NCBI RefSeq assembly: GCF_003477885.1
Contig: NZ_QUEE01000016.1
Span: 1 to 45,759 of the forward strand
Length of the DNA: 45,759 bases
From: Lachnotalea sp. AF33-28
GTDB taxonomy: Bacteria; Bacillota; Clostridia; Lachnospirales; Lachnospiraceae
Direction of reading: 5' to 3'
Below the pieces are notes generated by a model, which searched no databases, was not told where the DNA came from, and saw only the letters and a program-made list of their open reading frames with translations. Within the stretch, counting starts at the first letter, position 1; each line of letters begins with the position of its first letter. Made by a program: the position numbers and the translations under genes. This document shows, piece by piece, positions 1 to 7,248 of this stretch.

Positions 1-39
1 AAAGTGCGTAAGTTTGGTTACCGGTAACTTACACACTTT
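1..39. repeat. inverted repeat (hairpin) at window edge
   Basis: Arms AAAGTGCGTAAGTT (1-14) and AACTTACACACTTT (26-39) pair with a single G-T type mismatch. The 11-base middle contains the palindrome GTTACCGGTAAC. It lies downstream of the histidine kinase gene on the minus strand and just before a plus-strand terminator. It may belong to a gene outside the window, so its function is undetermined. Confidence 0.5.
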
Positions 40-47
40 ATTTTACA

Positions 48-79
48 CTCCCCGCTTTAAGTAACACGCGGGAGTTTTT
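48..79 (+). terminator. rho-independent terminator of an off-window plus-strand gene
   Basis: CTCCCCGC (48-55) pairs with GCGGGAG (68-74), with one bulged C, and is followed by five T (75-79). The T tract is on the plus strand only, so it should end a transcript coming from the left of the window, convergent with the histidine kinase gene. Confidence 0.6.
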
Positions 80-88
80 GTATCGGTA

Positions 89-1873
89 TCAGCCTTTTTC
101 AATTCCGGTATCTGCGGCCTTTTGTGTATCCGCATTCTGTACCGGCTTGGATTTATGCTCGGGAAACTTGAGGATAGCTTTAAACAGGTCTCCGTCTATG
201 ATTACTTTAAAGCTGCCGCCGCAGTTTTCCGTAAAGCTTTTTGCGATAGCGAGCCCCAGGCCGTTTCCTTCGGTGGAGCGGTTTTCATCGCCTCTGGTAA
301 AACGCTCAGTGATCACATCGGCCGAGAAGTTCATCTCATAACCGGCAGTATTTTTCAGCATTACATATACAATATGGTTTTCAATATAGAGATCCAAAAA
401 GATCCGGGTGCCGCGCATGGAATACTTAAGCGCGTTTTCGATCAGATTCTGGATGACACGGTACATCTTTTTGCCGTCCGCATAAACCATCGCCGATTCT
501 TCTGTCAGATTGACCTTAACCGGCATGCCGGAGGCCTGGATCTTATCATCCATATCCACCAGGGTCTGTTCCAGCAGCTTGCACATATCCAGCTCTTCCA
601 TTTCCAGAACTACATTGCCGCTGGTGGATTTGGCGAGATCAAATAAGTCCAGAACCATATCCCTAAGCCGGGATGCCTTCATCTTCAGGATATCCACATA
701 GTCGGCGGCCTCGCCGGTCAGCGATTCATCCTTGCTAAGCAGATCAATATAGCTGATGATGGAGGTGAGCGGTGTCTTTAAGTCATGAGAAACATTGGTG
801 ATCAGATCCACCTTCATTTTTTCGCTCTTCATCTGTTTTTCCAAACTGATATTCAGACTGTTTCCGATATTCATCAGTTCCTGGCTGGCCGTATAGAAAG
901 GAGAGGTCTCCGGTATCACGATCTGTGCGTTGATATTCACCGTTGAAATCTCGTGTATGCCCTCTAACAGGGTGTTAAGATCGATCCATACCTTGATCTC
1001 CCGGTAGGCCCAGGCGATCGCCATAATTTCCACCGCCATGGGGATGAAAAAGAAGGTAACGGCTCCGAAAAAGGACAGGCTGTAATAACTGGAGGATGCA
1101 ATGGAAAAGGTGATCAGCGTGACCAGAAATACAGCCAGATATAGGCCAAGCACAACAAATTTTTTCTGCGCCAGCTTCTTTCCGAAAGGTGTTTCTTTCT
1201 GATAGACCACGGCCGCGCGTTTATAATCCTCCACCAGGCCGGGCCCCAGGCGTCTCCAGAGCCGGACAAAGAATCCGCCGAGAATATCCACAAAGAAATG
1301 GCGCAGGGCGCGGTAGATGCCGCCAATAACTCCGTGAGAGAATAATCTCCACAGCCATACAAAAGGGGCGAAGCTGATCCAGCGCCAGCGAAGCTGTCTG
1401 GACTTTAAATGCCGTATGCTGATCATATAAAAATAAAGAAAGAAACAGAAGATCGGCATCCAGATCAGCACATTCAGAAATGCCGGCAGCTCCGGGAAAT
1501 CCCTGTTCATCAGGAAAGAGAAGTTATTGTAGTAAGGCTCTGCGATGATCATGAGGCAAAATGTGCCGGCGATGATGGCAAAGCACAGGATGATATCCGT
1601 ATACCACCGGTCAAAGAGTTCAATTTTCATAATTCCCGGATGTTCCGCAGATTTCGCGGCGTTCGTGAGCACAATCACGCCCGCTCCGGCTAAGATCAAA
1701 AAGAGATAGGACAGCGTAATCATGATCATAGAAGCGCTGTCGGATGTTCCGCTTACATTATAAGCAAAGCCGCAGTAGTTTAAGCCGACATAGACGGACG
1801 CACTGATGCTGCTAAGCGGCAGAACAAATTTAGGGTCGAATAAAAACTTAGAGTTTTTCGATTTTGTATCCAA
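89..1873 (-). CDS. multi-spanning membrane sensor histidine kinase
   Basis: Membrane sensor kinase of 594 residues that should phosphorylate the response regulator encoded just upstream. The N-terminal half is unusually hydrophobic: segments near residues 50-71, 93-112, 132-153, 239-260 and 266-288 look like membrane spans, with a basic, Trp-rich cytoplasmic stretch at about 155-215 between two groups. The C-terminal half has the H-box (NVSHDLKTPLTS, His363), an N-box (NLIENALKYS) and the ATP lid GNGLGLAIAK. The gene starts 26 bases inside the end of the regulator gene, so the two are translationally coupled. The kinase core is VanS-like, but the sensor is larger than the two-helix sensor typical of VanS or BceS. 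Its signal is unknown. Confidence 0.88.
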   Translation of the reverse strand: MDTKSKNSKFLFDPKFVLPLSSISASVYVGLNYCGFAYNVSGTSDSASMIMITLSYLFLILAGAGVIVLTNAAKSAEHPGIMKIELFDRWYTDIILCFAIIAGTFCLMIIAEPYYNNFSFLMNRDFPELPAFLNVLIWMPIFCFFLYFYMISIRHLKSRQLRWRWISFAPFVWLWRLFSHGVIGGIYRALRHFFVDILGGFFVRLWRRLGPGLVEDYKRAAVVYQKETPFGKKLAQKKFVVLGLYLAVFLVTLITFSIASSSYYSLSFFGAVTFFFIPMAVEIMAIAWAYREIKVWIDLNTLLEGIHEISTVNINAQIVIPETSPFYTASQELMNIGNSLNISLEKQMKSEKMKVDLITNVSHDLKTPLTSIISYIDLLSKDESLTGEAADYVDILKMKASRLRDMVLDLFDLAKSTSGNVVLEMEELDMCKLLEQTLVDMDDKIQASGMPVKVNLTEESAMVYADGKKMYRVIQNLIENALKYSMRGTRIFLDLYIENHIVYVMLKNTAGYEMNFSADVITERFTRGDENRSTEGNGLGLAIAKSFTENCGGSFKVIIDGDLFKAILKFPEHKSKPVQNADTQKAADTGIEKG

Positions 1874-2549
1874 TTCCCCACACCACCTTTAAATATTTGG
1901 GCATTTTCGGATTTATTTCTATTTTTTCACGTATCCGGCGGATATGCACCATAACCGTATTTTCCACCGCATATGCATCTTCATTCCAGACTCTGCTGTA
2001 GATTTCCTCAGAGGAGAATACGCGGCCGGGATTTCTCATCAACAGCTCCATGATTTTGTATTCTGTAGCAGTGAGCTTGACATTTTTTCCGTCCACAATA
2101 ATTTCCTTGGAGTCTAAATCCAGAGTCAGCCCTCCGACAGTAATGGAGTTGGACTGAACATTGGCCGCAGCCGCTCCCAGTGTCAGATAGCGCCGCAGCT
2201 GCGATTTTACCCTCGCGATCAGCTCTGCCGTATTGAAGGGTTTGGCGATGTAATCGTCGGCTCCCATCGAGAGCCCTAAAACCATGTCGCTTTCTTCTGT
2301 TTTGGCGGACAGAATGATGATCGGTATATTTTTGCTTTCACGTATTTTCATCATGGTGGAAAGCCCGTTTAGCTTGGGCATCATGACGTCTAAAAGGATC
2401 AGGTGGATCTGGTTGCCCACCAGCAGATCCAGTGCCTCCAGTCCGTCATATGCCTTTAACACCTTGTAGCCTTCCATTTCCAGTAACTTCGCAATTGCGC
2501 GCACAATTTCCTTGTCATCGTCAACGACTAATATGGTTTGCTGTTCCAT
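1848..2549 (-). CDS. OmpR/VanR-family response regulator
   Basis: DNA-binding response regulator, 233 residues. The receiver domain (about 1-120) has the acidic pocket DDD at 10-12, phospho-acceptor Asp54 (LLDVMMP) and the conserved Lys in AKPF. The C-terminal winged helix (about 135-233) carries LTATEYKIMELLM and HIRRIREKIE, typical of OmpR/PhoB. GGAGAG lies upstream of the ATG. It overlaps the 3' partner kinase gene by 26 bases. A TGTGAC-N6-GTCAC palindrome sits 85 bases upstream, next to a plausible promoter, so the operon is probably controlled by a BceR-type regulator, itself or the one encoded at 11218. Confidence 0.93.
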   Translation of the reverse strand: MEQQTILVVDDDKEIVRAIAKLLEMEGYKVLKAYDGLEALDLLVGNQIHLILLDVMMPKLNGLSTMMKIRESKNIPIIILSAKTEESDMVLGLSMGADDYIAKPFNTAELIARVKSQLRRYLTLGAAAANVQSNSITVGGLTLDLDSKEIIVDGKNVKLTATEYKIMELLMRNPGRVFSSEEIYSRVWNEDAYAVENTVMVHIRRIREKIEINPKMPKYLKVVWGIGYKIEKL

Positions 2550-2595
2550 GAGTTCTCTCCATCTCTTTTATAGTTTTGGGCTCCCGGGCGACTCT

Positions 2596-2627
2596 TCACT
2601 ATATCAGGCTTAGAATGGATTTGAATC
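2596..2627 (-). promoter_or_regulatory. putative promoter of the first two-component operon
   Basis: On the minus strand TTGATT (plus 2622-2627) is followed after 17 bases by TGATAT (plus 2599-2604). The match to sigma-A is moderate. It lies immediately downstream of the GTGAC palindrome at 2634-2649, the arrangement expected for an activator-dependent promoter. Confidence 0.4.
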
Positions 2628-2632
2628 AACCA

Positions 2633-2650
2633 TGTGACAGTTTTGTCACG
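2633..2650. promoter_or_regulatory. BceR-like operator core TGTGAC-N6-GTCAC
   Basis: GTGACAGTTTTGTCAC at 2634-2649 is a perfect GTGAC-N6-GTCAC palindrome. It has the same core and spacing as the central half-sites of the ABC exporter operator at 12907-12922, and it resembles the TGTGAC-N6-GTCACA core known for the Bacillus subtilis bacitracin regulator BceR. It lies a few bases upstream of the presumed -35 of the response regulator gene. Confidence 0.6.
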
Positions 2651-2710
2651 GTCTGCTGCCAGTATACAGAAAGAATCCTACGAGATATTTGATTAAAGTC
2701 TTTCGAAAAT

Positions 2711-2806
2711 CTTACAAACTTGTAAGGCGGCGCATGATTTCCTGTGGAAACTGTCTGCTTTGCAGACGGAAATCAGCGCAGGTATAATGTCTGCCGACAT
2801 TATACC
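2711..2806. other. cluster of three inverted repeats between divergent operons
   Basis: This stretch holds no gene. It contains CTTACAA/TTGTAAG (2711-2717/2720-2726); a nested pair in which TGATTTCC/GGAAATCA (2735-2742/2768-2775) encloses GTCTGC/GCAGAC (2753-2758/2762-2767); and a perfect 11-bp stem GGTATAATGTC/GACATTATACC (2781-2791/2796-2806) with loop TGCC. No T tract follows on either strand, so these are not ordinary terminators. They could be an operator cluster, a small structured RNA or a remnant of a palindromic element. Confidence 0.5.
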
Positions 2807-2848
2807 ATAGATACTGCGGTTGTGACAATTGATGCGGATATTTTCCTG

Positions 2849-2877
2849 TTGACAATGTAAAGAGATTGATGTATTAT
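2849..2877 (+). promoter_or_regulatory. sigma-A promoter of the GntR-ABC operon
   Basis: TTGACA at 2849-2854, a 17-base spacer, then TATTAT at 2872-2877. The -10 is covered by the left arm of the operator palindrome at 2870-2913. Confidence 0.8.
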
Positions 2878-2913
2878 TGTACTAGATCATTAATACAATA
2901 GAACAATAATACA
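2870..2913. promoter_or_regulatory. probable GntR (YtrA-type) operator
   Basis: TGTATTATTGT (2870-2880) and ACAATAATACA (2903-2913) form a perfect 11-bp inverted repeat. An inner ATTGTA/TACAAT pair also lies between them. The left arm overlaps the -10 box and the right arm lies just past the expected transcription start. This is the layout for autorepression by the GntR protein encoded next. Confidence 0.65.
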
Positions 2914-2946
2914 GGACGGAAGAGAACCGGAGAAAGGAGAGTGTAT

Positions 2947-3309
2947 ATGCCCTGGGAATTGAATAATGACAGACCCATCTATCTGCAGCTGATGGAACAG
3001 ATCAAGCTGCGGATTATCACAGGCGAATACGGGCCGGGGGATAAACTGCCGGCGGTGCGGGAGCTGGCAATGGAAGCCGCTGTCAATCCCAACACGATGC
3101 AGAAAGCGCTCGCAGAGCTGGAACGGGAAGGGCTGGTCGCGGCACAGCGGACCAGCGGCAGACTGATCACGGATGATATCGAACGGATCCGTAAAATGAA
3201 ACGGGAGATGGCGTCAGGCGAGCTGGAAACCTTTTTCCGCAGAATGTCGCGGTTAGGCTTCACAAAGGACGATATCATTGATATGATAGAGAAACAGGGA
3301 AAGGAGTGA
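2947..3309 (+). CDS. GntR family (YtrA-type) transcriptional repressor
   Basis: Short GntR regulator of about 120 residues. The N-terminal winged helix begins with NDRPIYLQLMEQIKLRI and continues through GDKLPAVRELAMEAAVNPNTMQKALAELEREGLV. The C-terminal tail is only about 45 residues, as in the YtrA subfamily, which lacks a large effector domain. ATG at 2947 is preferred because AAAGGAG lies 7 bases before it; a GTG six bases earlier is possible. It is first in an operon with an ABC ATPase (4 bases downstream) and a permease, the usual YtrA partners, which answer cell-envelope stress in Bacillus. The overlapping palindrome suggests autoregulation. Confidence 0.92.
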   Translation: MPWELNNDRPIYLQLMEQIKLRIITGEYGPGDKLPAVRELAMEAAVNPNTMQKALAELEREGLVAAQRTSGRLITDDIERIRKMKREMASGELETFFRRMSRLGFTKDDIIDMIEKQGKE

Positions 3310-3313
3310 CACA

Positions 3314-4009
3314 ATGTCCATACTTGAATGTCAAAATGTAACAAAGCTGTACGGCAGCAAGCCCGCGCTGAAAAATTTCAGCCTGACTTTGGAACGGGGG
3401 AGGATCGTAGGGCTTTTAGGACCGAACGGAAGCGGCAAGACTACGCTGATCAAGCTGATAGCCGGTCTGTTAACGCCCAATCAGGGAACTGTCACCTTAT
3501 CGGGGATGCCCGTGGGGGTGGAGACGAAAAGCATCGTATCCTATCTGCCGGAGGTTACTTATCTGAATCCTTCCATGAAGATTAAGGATACAGTGAAGTT
3601 TTTCACGGAGTTCTATGAGGATTTCGATCAGGAGCGGGCCTACTCCATGCTGGAGCATTTAAGGATCAATCCTGCCGATACCATGAAGGTGCTTTCCAAG
3701 GGGACTAAGGAAAAGGTTCAGCTGATACTGGTGATGAGCCGCAGAGCACAGCTGTATGTGCTGGATGAGCCCATCGGCGGGGTGGATCCTGCCGCACGGG
3801 ATTATATACTGAATACGATTATTTCGAATTACGATGAAAATGCGACAATTCTGATATCCACGCATCTCATCTATGATATTGAAAAAGTCCTGGATGAAGT
3901 GGTGTTTATCAAATATGGGGAACTGATGCTGCATTCCACGGTGGATAAGATCCGCAACCAGATGGGAAAATCGGTGGACGGTCTGTTCAGGGAGGTGTTC
4001 AGATGCTAA
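3314..4009 (+). CDS. ABC transporter ATP-binding protein (YtrB-like)
   Basis: Cytoplasmic ATPase of 231 residues that should energise the permease encoded next. Walker A is GPNGSGKTT (about residues 35-43) and Walker B is LYVLDEPIGGVDP. The signature is degenerate, LSKGTKEK rather than LSGGQ, which is common in ABC-2 ATPases of GntR-linked operons. The conserved His of the H-loop is in STHLI. It lies 4 bases after the repressor gene and overlaps the permease gene by 7 bases. The substrate cannot be told from sequence; export of a peptide or lipid-linked compound, or envelope-stress relief, is typical of this family. Confidence 0.92.
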   Translation: MSILECQNVTKLYGSKPALKNFSLTLERGRIVGLLGPNGSGKTTLIKLIAGLLTPNQGTVTLSGMPVGVETKSIVSYLPEVTYLNPSMKIKDTVKFFTEFYEDFDQERAYSMLEHLRINPADTMKVLSKGTKEKVQLILVMSRRAQLYVLDEPIGGVDPAARDYILNTIISNYDENATILISTHLIYDIEKVLDEVVFIKYGELMLHSTVDKIRNQMGKSVDGLFREVFRC

Positions 4010-4767
4010 AGAAACTGTTGAAGTATGACATGAAAGCAAATCTTTTTCCTCTGGGGCTGACCTACATTATACTGCTGGGCTATGGGGTATTCAACCGCCT
4101 GCTGGCGGTCCTGGTCAAGTCGGATTACAGGGCGGCGTTTTCATTTGTGTTCAGCTCGGTGGGCTTCTTTTTCGCTGTTCTGGCCGCAGTGGTCATCACC
4201 ATAATATTTATCATTCTGCGCTTTTATCGGAATATGATGGGCAATGAAGGGTATTTAAGCCATACCCTGCCGGTTACACCGTTTCAGCATATGATGTCAA
4301 AAACCATAAGCGGAGTGCTGTGGCTGTTTATCATGTCGGCGGTGATTTATCTGTCCGTCTGGATCTGGGGCGGCAGCATACCTTCGAAAATTGGCTTTTA
4401 TTTTGACTTCACAGGTCTTATAAGAAGCATTATTGCAGGCATGGAACCGGTTCGTGCTGTGACAGAGGCGGTAAACCTGCTGGTATCCCCCCTATTGCTG
4501 GTGGTAACTTTTTACTTCAGTATCTGTCTGGGACATCTGGTTCCTAAGATGCGCGTGTTCGGAGCGATTTTGTTCTATATTGCCATCGCCCTGGTGAAGG
4601 CTGCACTCACCACAACGCTGGGCATTATGCTGATCATGATGAAGCTTGATTACAGTACGATGACCGATGTTACGCTGATAATGAATCTGGTTGTCAATGT
4701 CGGATGTCTGATCGGCTTCTTCTGGGGTTCCTGCCTGATTATGAAACACAGACTGAATCTGGAATAG
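4003..4767 (+). CDS. ABC-2 type permease of the GntR-linked transporter
   Basis: Membrane protein of 254 residues with about six hydrophobic spans, including residues 18-36, 50-72, 103-124, 155-175, 185-210 and 225-245. The motif GYLSHTLPVTPFQHMMSKTI in the first cytoplasmic loop is seen in Firmicutes ABC-2 permeases of bacteriocin-type exporters. Its start overlaps the ATPase gene by 7 bases, implying coupled translation and a complex with that ATPase. It is last in the operon and is followed directly by a strong terminator. Confidence 0.85.
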   Translation: MLKKLLKYDMKANLFPLGLTYIILLGYGVFNRLLAVLVKSDYRAAFSFVFSSVGFFFAVLAAVVITIIFIILRFYRNMMGNEGYLSHTLPVTPFQHMMSKTISGVLWLFIMSAVIYLSVWIWGGSIPSKIGFYFDFTGLIRSIIAGMEPVRAVTEAVNLLVSPLLLVVTFYFSICLGHLVPKMRVFGAILFYIAIALVKAALTTTLGIMLIMMKLDYSTMTDVTLIMNLVVNVGCLIGFFWGSCLIMKHRLNLE

Positions 4768-4775
4768 TGATGGAA

Positions 4776-4826
4776 AAAAAGGTGCCGCAAATCCTGTTGA
4801 ATGAACGGGATTTAAGGCACCTTTTT
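4776..4826. terminator. bidirectional terminator
   Basis: AAAAAGGTGCC (4776-4786) pairs perfectly with GGCACCTTTTT (4816-4826), with a second inner stem AAATCC/GGATTT. A tracts on one side and T tracts on the other let it work for both the plus-strand ABC operon and the convergent minus-strand aro operon. Confidence 0.88.
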
Positions 4827-4830
4827 CGTT

Positions 4831-6108
4831 TTATATAGATAATCTTTCCAGATCGCTGAAAAATCCGGGATAGGAGATGGATACGCAGGAGCTGTCCTTA
4901 AGTTCTGTCGTCCCATCGGCGCACAGAGCGGCCACGGCAAAGCTCATGGCGATGCGGTGGTCCAGATGGGTGTTAATCCGCGCGCCGTGCAGAGGCTTTC
5001 CTCCGCGGATAATCAGGCCGTCTTCTGTTTCTTCCACGTCAGCGCCCATGGCGGTCAGATTTTCTGCCACAGCGGCGATGCGGTTGGATTCCTTGATTTT
5101 GAGCTCTTCGGCATCCCGGATGACGGTTGTACCGTCCGCGAAGCAGGCGATGACTGCAATGACCGGAAGTTCATCGATGAGGGTGGGGATCAGCTCTCCT
5201 CCAATGACCGTGCCGTGTAACGGGCTGGAACGCACCAGCAGATCGGCAGACGGTTCCGCTCCGGCATCCTTTCGCGGATACACCGTGATATCTGCGCCCA
5301 TGGTGCGGCATACATTTAAGATACCGTCACGTGTGGGATTGATTCCTACATTTCGGATCATAATTTCAGAGTGCGGCACCAAAAGCCCGGCAGCGATAAA
5401 ATAGGCGGCCGAAGAGATGTCCCCCGGAATTGTCAGCGCCCTGCCGTAAAGCTCGTCTGCGGGTTTTATGATGGCAGTGGTATCCTCCGTCTGCACTGAG
5501 GCGCCGAATTCACGGAGCATGAGCTCCGTGTGGTTGCGGGAGTGCGCAGGTTCCGTCACACGGGTTTCTCCGTCGGCATACAGGCCGGCCAGCAGAATGG
5601 CGGACTTAACCTGTGCAGAAGGTACCGGGGTATGGTAATGAATGCCGTGCAGCGATCCCCCTTCAATTTTCAGAGGCGCGCAGCCATTATTGTTCAGGCT
5701 CGTGATCCGGGCCCCCATCAAAGAGAGCGGGGTGATGATGCGCCCCATAGGCCGCTTCCGTATGGAGGCGTCACCGGTTAAGGTGCTGGTGAATGGCTGG
5801 GCGCTTAGGATGCCGGAGATCAGGCGGGTGGTGGTGCCGCTGTTGCCGCAGTCCAAGAGGCCGGAAGGCGCCATGAGCCTGCGCATGCCCCGGCTGTGAA
5901 TGACCACCTCACTTTTATTCTGCTTAATATCGACTCCCATGCTGCGAAAGCAGCTGATGGTGGAGAGGCAGTCCGCTCCCTCAAGGAAGCCATGTATATG
6001 TGTAGTGCCTTTGGCAATAGAGCCGAACATGACACTGCGGTGAGATATGGATTTGTCTCCCGGCACCGTTAACTCGCCGGATAGCCTGTTTACTTTCTGA
6101 AGCTTCAT
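4831..6108 (-). CDS. aroA: 3-phosphoshikimate 1-carboxyvinyltransferase (EPSP synthase)
   Basis: Cytosolic shikimate-pathway enzyme that transfers the enolpyruvyl group of PEP to shikimate-3-phosphate. At 425 residues it has the normal length. Visible family motifs are the N-terminal GDKSISHRSVMFG with the substrate-binding Lys and Ser, LDCGNSGTTTRL, SAQVKSAILLAGLYADG, and the late EELKIKESNRIAAVAENL and HLDHRIAMSFAVAAL. AAGGGGA precedes the ATG. It is last in the aroF-tyrA-aroA operon, 25 bases after tyrA, and ends just before a bidirectional terminator. Confidence 0.97.
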   Translation of the reverse strand: MKLQKVNRLSGELTVPGDKSISHRSVMFGSIAKGTTHIHGFLEGADCLSTISCFRSMGVDIKQNKSEVVIHSRGMRRLMAPSGLLDCGNSGTTTRLISGILSAQPFTSTLTGDASIRKRPMGRIITPLSLMGARITSLNNNGCAPLKIEGGSLHGIHYHTPVPSAQVKSAILLAGLYADGETRVTEPAHSRNHTELMLREFGASVQTEDTTAIIKPADELYGRALTIPGDISSAAYFIAAGLLVPHSEIMIRNVGINPTRDGILNVCRTMGADITVYPRKDAGAEPSADLLVRSSPLHGTVIGGELIPTLIDELPVIAVIACFADGTTVIRDAEELKIKESNRIAAVAENLTAMGADVEETEDGLIIRGGKPLHGARINTHLDHRIAMSFAVAALCADGTTELKDSSCVSISYPGFFSDLERLSI

Positions 6109-6133
6109 GTAAGGTCCCCTTCCTGATCCGATT

Positions 6134-7231
6134 TCAGCGTTTATGAACGGTGTACTGGTACTGGGTCAGCAGCCCGGCCGCTTCCTGGGCGGCCGGTTCC
6201 TCATAAAACTCAATCTTTAGCACACCTTCTTCAAATTCACGGTTGTGTATGATGCCGATGTTGCGGATGCTGATCTGATGGGTGGCCAGTATGGTAGCGA
6301 TCGTTGCGATGGCGCCGGCCTGGTCAATGATGTCGCAGTAAACGGAATATTCCTTTTTTAACGGCCCCATGGATGTATCCGGTATGGAATTGCGGTAGTC
6401 CCTGGAGGTCTCAAAAAGACGGTAGACGGCTGTTTCATCCCTGTTTTCCACTTCTTCGAGAATCTGCTCCATGGATTTGATGTAATCCTTTAAAATGCGC
6501 GCAATATTGCCGCTGTTTGTCATACAGATCTGCTGCCACATGACGGGGGAGGAGGAGGCGATTCTGGTGATATCTTTAAAACCGCCTGCGGCTACCTGCC
6601 GCATGGTGCCCTGCGGATTGTCGCTGTCTCTGATCAGATTGACGAGCCCGGATGCGATCAGATGCGGCAGATGGCTGATTGCCGCCACAATATAGTCATG
6701 CTCCTCACAGTCAAGGACCAGAGGCAGAGCGCCCAGTTCCTCCACGAGGCTGCGCAGGGCTTTGAGCTTATCGGGAGCAGTCTTTTTTGTCGGAGTCAGC
6801 ACATACCAGGCATTTTCTACCAGATGGTCCGTGGAATTTGTAAATCCCGTTTTCTCCGAACCGGCCATCGGATGGCCGCCTATGAAATTCTCTTCCATAT
6901 GTAAATCGGCTACGGCCCGGTGGATATCGCCCTTTGTGCTGCCCACATCGGTGATCAGGCAGTCATTTCCGCAGATTTCCTTCAGCTCTTTTAAGTATTC
7001 GATATTATAGGAAACCGGCGCACACAAAAAGATGAGATCGCATCCGGAAAACGCCTCGTTCAGACAGGGCACCGCTTCGTCGATCACACCGGCGCATAAA
7101 GCTTCCTCCAGGGTGGCGCTGGTGTGGGAGGTGGCGATCATGCGGTATTCAGGATGGATCTTTCGCAGCCCCCTGGCGATGGATCCGCCGATCAGGCCCA
7201 ATCCGATAAATCCTATGGCAGTTATCTTCAT
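6134..7231 (-). CDS. tyrA: prephenate dehydrogenase with C-terminal ACT domain
   Basis: Oxidises prephenate to 4-hydroxyphenylpyruvate with NAD(P), the committed step to tyrosine. The protein has 365 residues. The N-terminal Rossmann motif is GLGLIGGS, followed by TDVGSTKGDI and IGGHPMAGSEKTGF, the family signature with the catalytic His. The helical domain follows and the last 70 or so residues (from about YSVYCDIIDQAGAIATIATIL) form an ACT domain, presumably for tyrosine feedback control. It has a good Shine-Dalgarno (GGGAGG) and lies 17 bases after aroF. Confidence 0.95.
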   Translation of the reverse strand: MKITAIGFIGLGLIGGSIARGLRKIHPEYRMIATSHTSATLEEALCAGVIDEAVPCLNEAFSGCDLIFLCAPVSYNIEYLKELKEICGNDCLITDVGSTKGDIHRAVADLHMEENFIGGHPMAGSEKTGFTNSTDHLVENAWYVLTPTKKTAPDKLKALRSLVEELGALPLVLDCEEHDYIVAAISHLPHLIASGLVNLIRDSDNPQGTMRQVAAGGFKDITRIASSSPVMWQQICMTNSGNIARILKDYIKSMEQILEEVENRDETAVYRLFETSRDYRNSIPDTSMGPLKKEYSVYCDIIDQAGAIATIATILATHQISIRNIGIIHNREFEEGVLKIEFYEEPAAQEAAGLLTQYQYTVHKR

Positions 7232-7248
7232 ACAAGCCTCCCTGTTCT

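Noticed and set aside
78..646. Plus-strand open frames opposite the first histidine kinase
   Set aside because: They lack ribosome binding sites and family motifs and lie antisense to a clear kinase gene; they mirror its codon bias.
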